Below, one piece after another: positions 60,532-64,000 of a DNA stretch of 64,000 nucleotides; the first letter of the stretch is position 1; each line of letters opens with the position of its first letter. The notes below the pieces were generated by a model that saw nothing but the letters and a program-made list of their open reading frames with translations, was not told the DNA's origin and did no database searches. Position numbers and translations under genes: made by a program. The stretch is from Anoplopoma fimbria (Eukaryota > Chordata > Actinopteri > Perciformes > Anoplopomatidae). The DNA is taken from contig NC_072452.1 in assembly GCF_027596085.1 (NCBI RefSeq), positions 11,277,077-11,341,076 of the forward strand, given 5' to 3'.

Positions 60532-60960
60532 TTTTTTTTTTTTTTTTTTTTTTAGAAATTAGGTTATAAATGAATGAATAGAATAAACTGTCTTTGCTGT
60601 CTTATCTCTACAGGCAGAGCATTCCAGAGTTTAAGAGTGGACACAAAGATCACCAAATCTCAACCTTTGAGTGACAAGGAGGAAACATCTGCAAGACTCA
60701 AGCAGCAAGGAGGAACACGGTATGTTAACAACTCAAAGATTTGAGCTTTGAATGTTATCACAAAAAATTATAAAAATCTATTCTAAAAGCAATAATCCCA
60801 ACCAAGTGTAAAAAAATAAAGGCTCTTGTTTCTCAGTTCCCGTTAGGATGAAGGCAGCTGGGAACATATTATTTTACTAATTTAATGTAACAACAAGTTG
60901 CTTGCAATGATGGGTCAAGGAGTGAGAAGCTTATTTGGAATCTGCTAGTTGACATGCCAA
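60532..60960 (-). mobile_element. degraded L2-type LINE: RT C-terminal region with A-tail
   Basis: On the minus strand, four motifs of the C-terminal part of an L2-clade reverse transcriptase lie in order: an AAxILTGTEK-like stretch (60835-60860), a decayed HWL...FRIDF region (60775-60812), an ITFKA-like stretch (60744-60761) and KLWNALP (60613-60632). Frameshifts and stops separate them. The run of 22 T at 60532-60553 lies on the 3' side and may be the poly-A end, about 60 nt after LWNALP, implying loss of most 3' sequence. It is inactive. Confidence 0.75.
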
Positions 60961-63975
<3,015 letters not shown>

Positions 63976-64000
63976 CACACACACACACACACACACACAC
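63976..64000. repeat. (CA)n microsatellite running off the window
   Basis: 25 bp of CA up to the last base. Its full length is unknown. Confidence 0.9.

Overview
This window looks like non-coding nuclear DNA of a teleost fish, probably a perciform-type (percomorph) species: a large intron or an intergenic stretch. The case for fish is (i) about sixteen (CA/TG)n arrays of 60-180 bp, together roughly 1.9 kb or 3% of the window, plus many (GA/CT)n tracts; (ii) relics of L2/Maui-type LINEs with readable endonuclease and reverse-transcriptase motifs; and (iii) degenerate copies of several dispersed repeats I recognise from percomorph genomes. No convincing protein-coding gene, rRNA or tRNA was found, and nothing prokaryotic. 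Most long open frames are translated microsatellites (His-Thr or Cys-Val runs) or unsupported frames.

Layout. 0-7 kb: purine-rich and mixed unique DNA with one hAT-like remnant at 2.1-2.3 kb. 7.7-17 kb: long CA, GT, CT and poly-T tracts, one copy of dispersed family A (11.6-12.0 kb) and one of family B (12.3 kb). 17-20.6 kb: mostly unique, AT-rich, in places like conserved non-coding DNA. 20.6-25 kb: the richest structural stretch, holding an internally deleted LINE, a TTAA-flanked element with terminal inverted repeats, and a 407-bp fold-back. 25-32 kb: homeodomain- and GATA-type motif clusters between microsatellites. 32.3-32.8 kb: a family B copy. 34-36 kb: three long simple arrays. 36.3-37.6 kb: a cluster of three old elements, one containing a (GACT)12 array. 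38.9-39.9 kb: family D, interrupted by a foreign block with a CA array. 41 kb: family E. 46.6 kb: a GC-rich 138-bp block with splice-like borders, the only possible exon I would check. 49-60 kb: many CA/TG arrays and unique DNA. 60.5-61 kb: a second LINE relic with a poly-T (minus-strand poly-A) end. 61.5-64 kb: more arrays and AT-rich DNA.

No genes act together here. The window's content is repeat biology and possible cis-regulatory sequence. Repeat family letters A-E are my own labels. Assignments to known teleost repeats rest on memory of consensus sequences and were not searched. Calls of conserved non-coding DNA are inferences from composition and motif content only.
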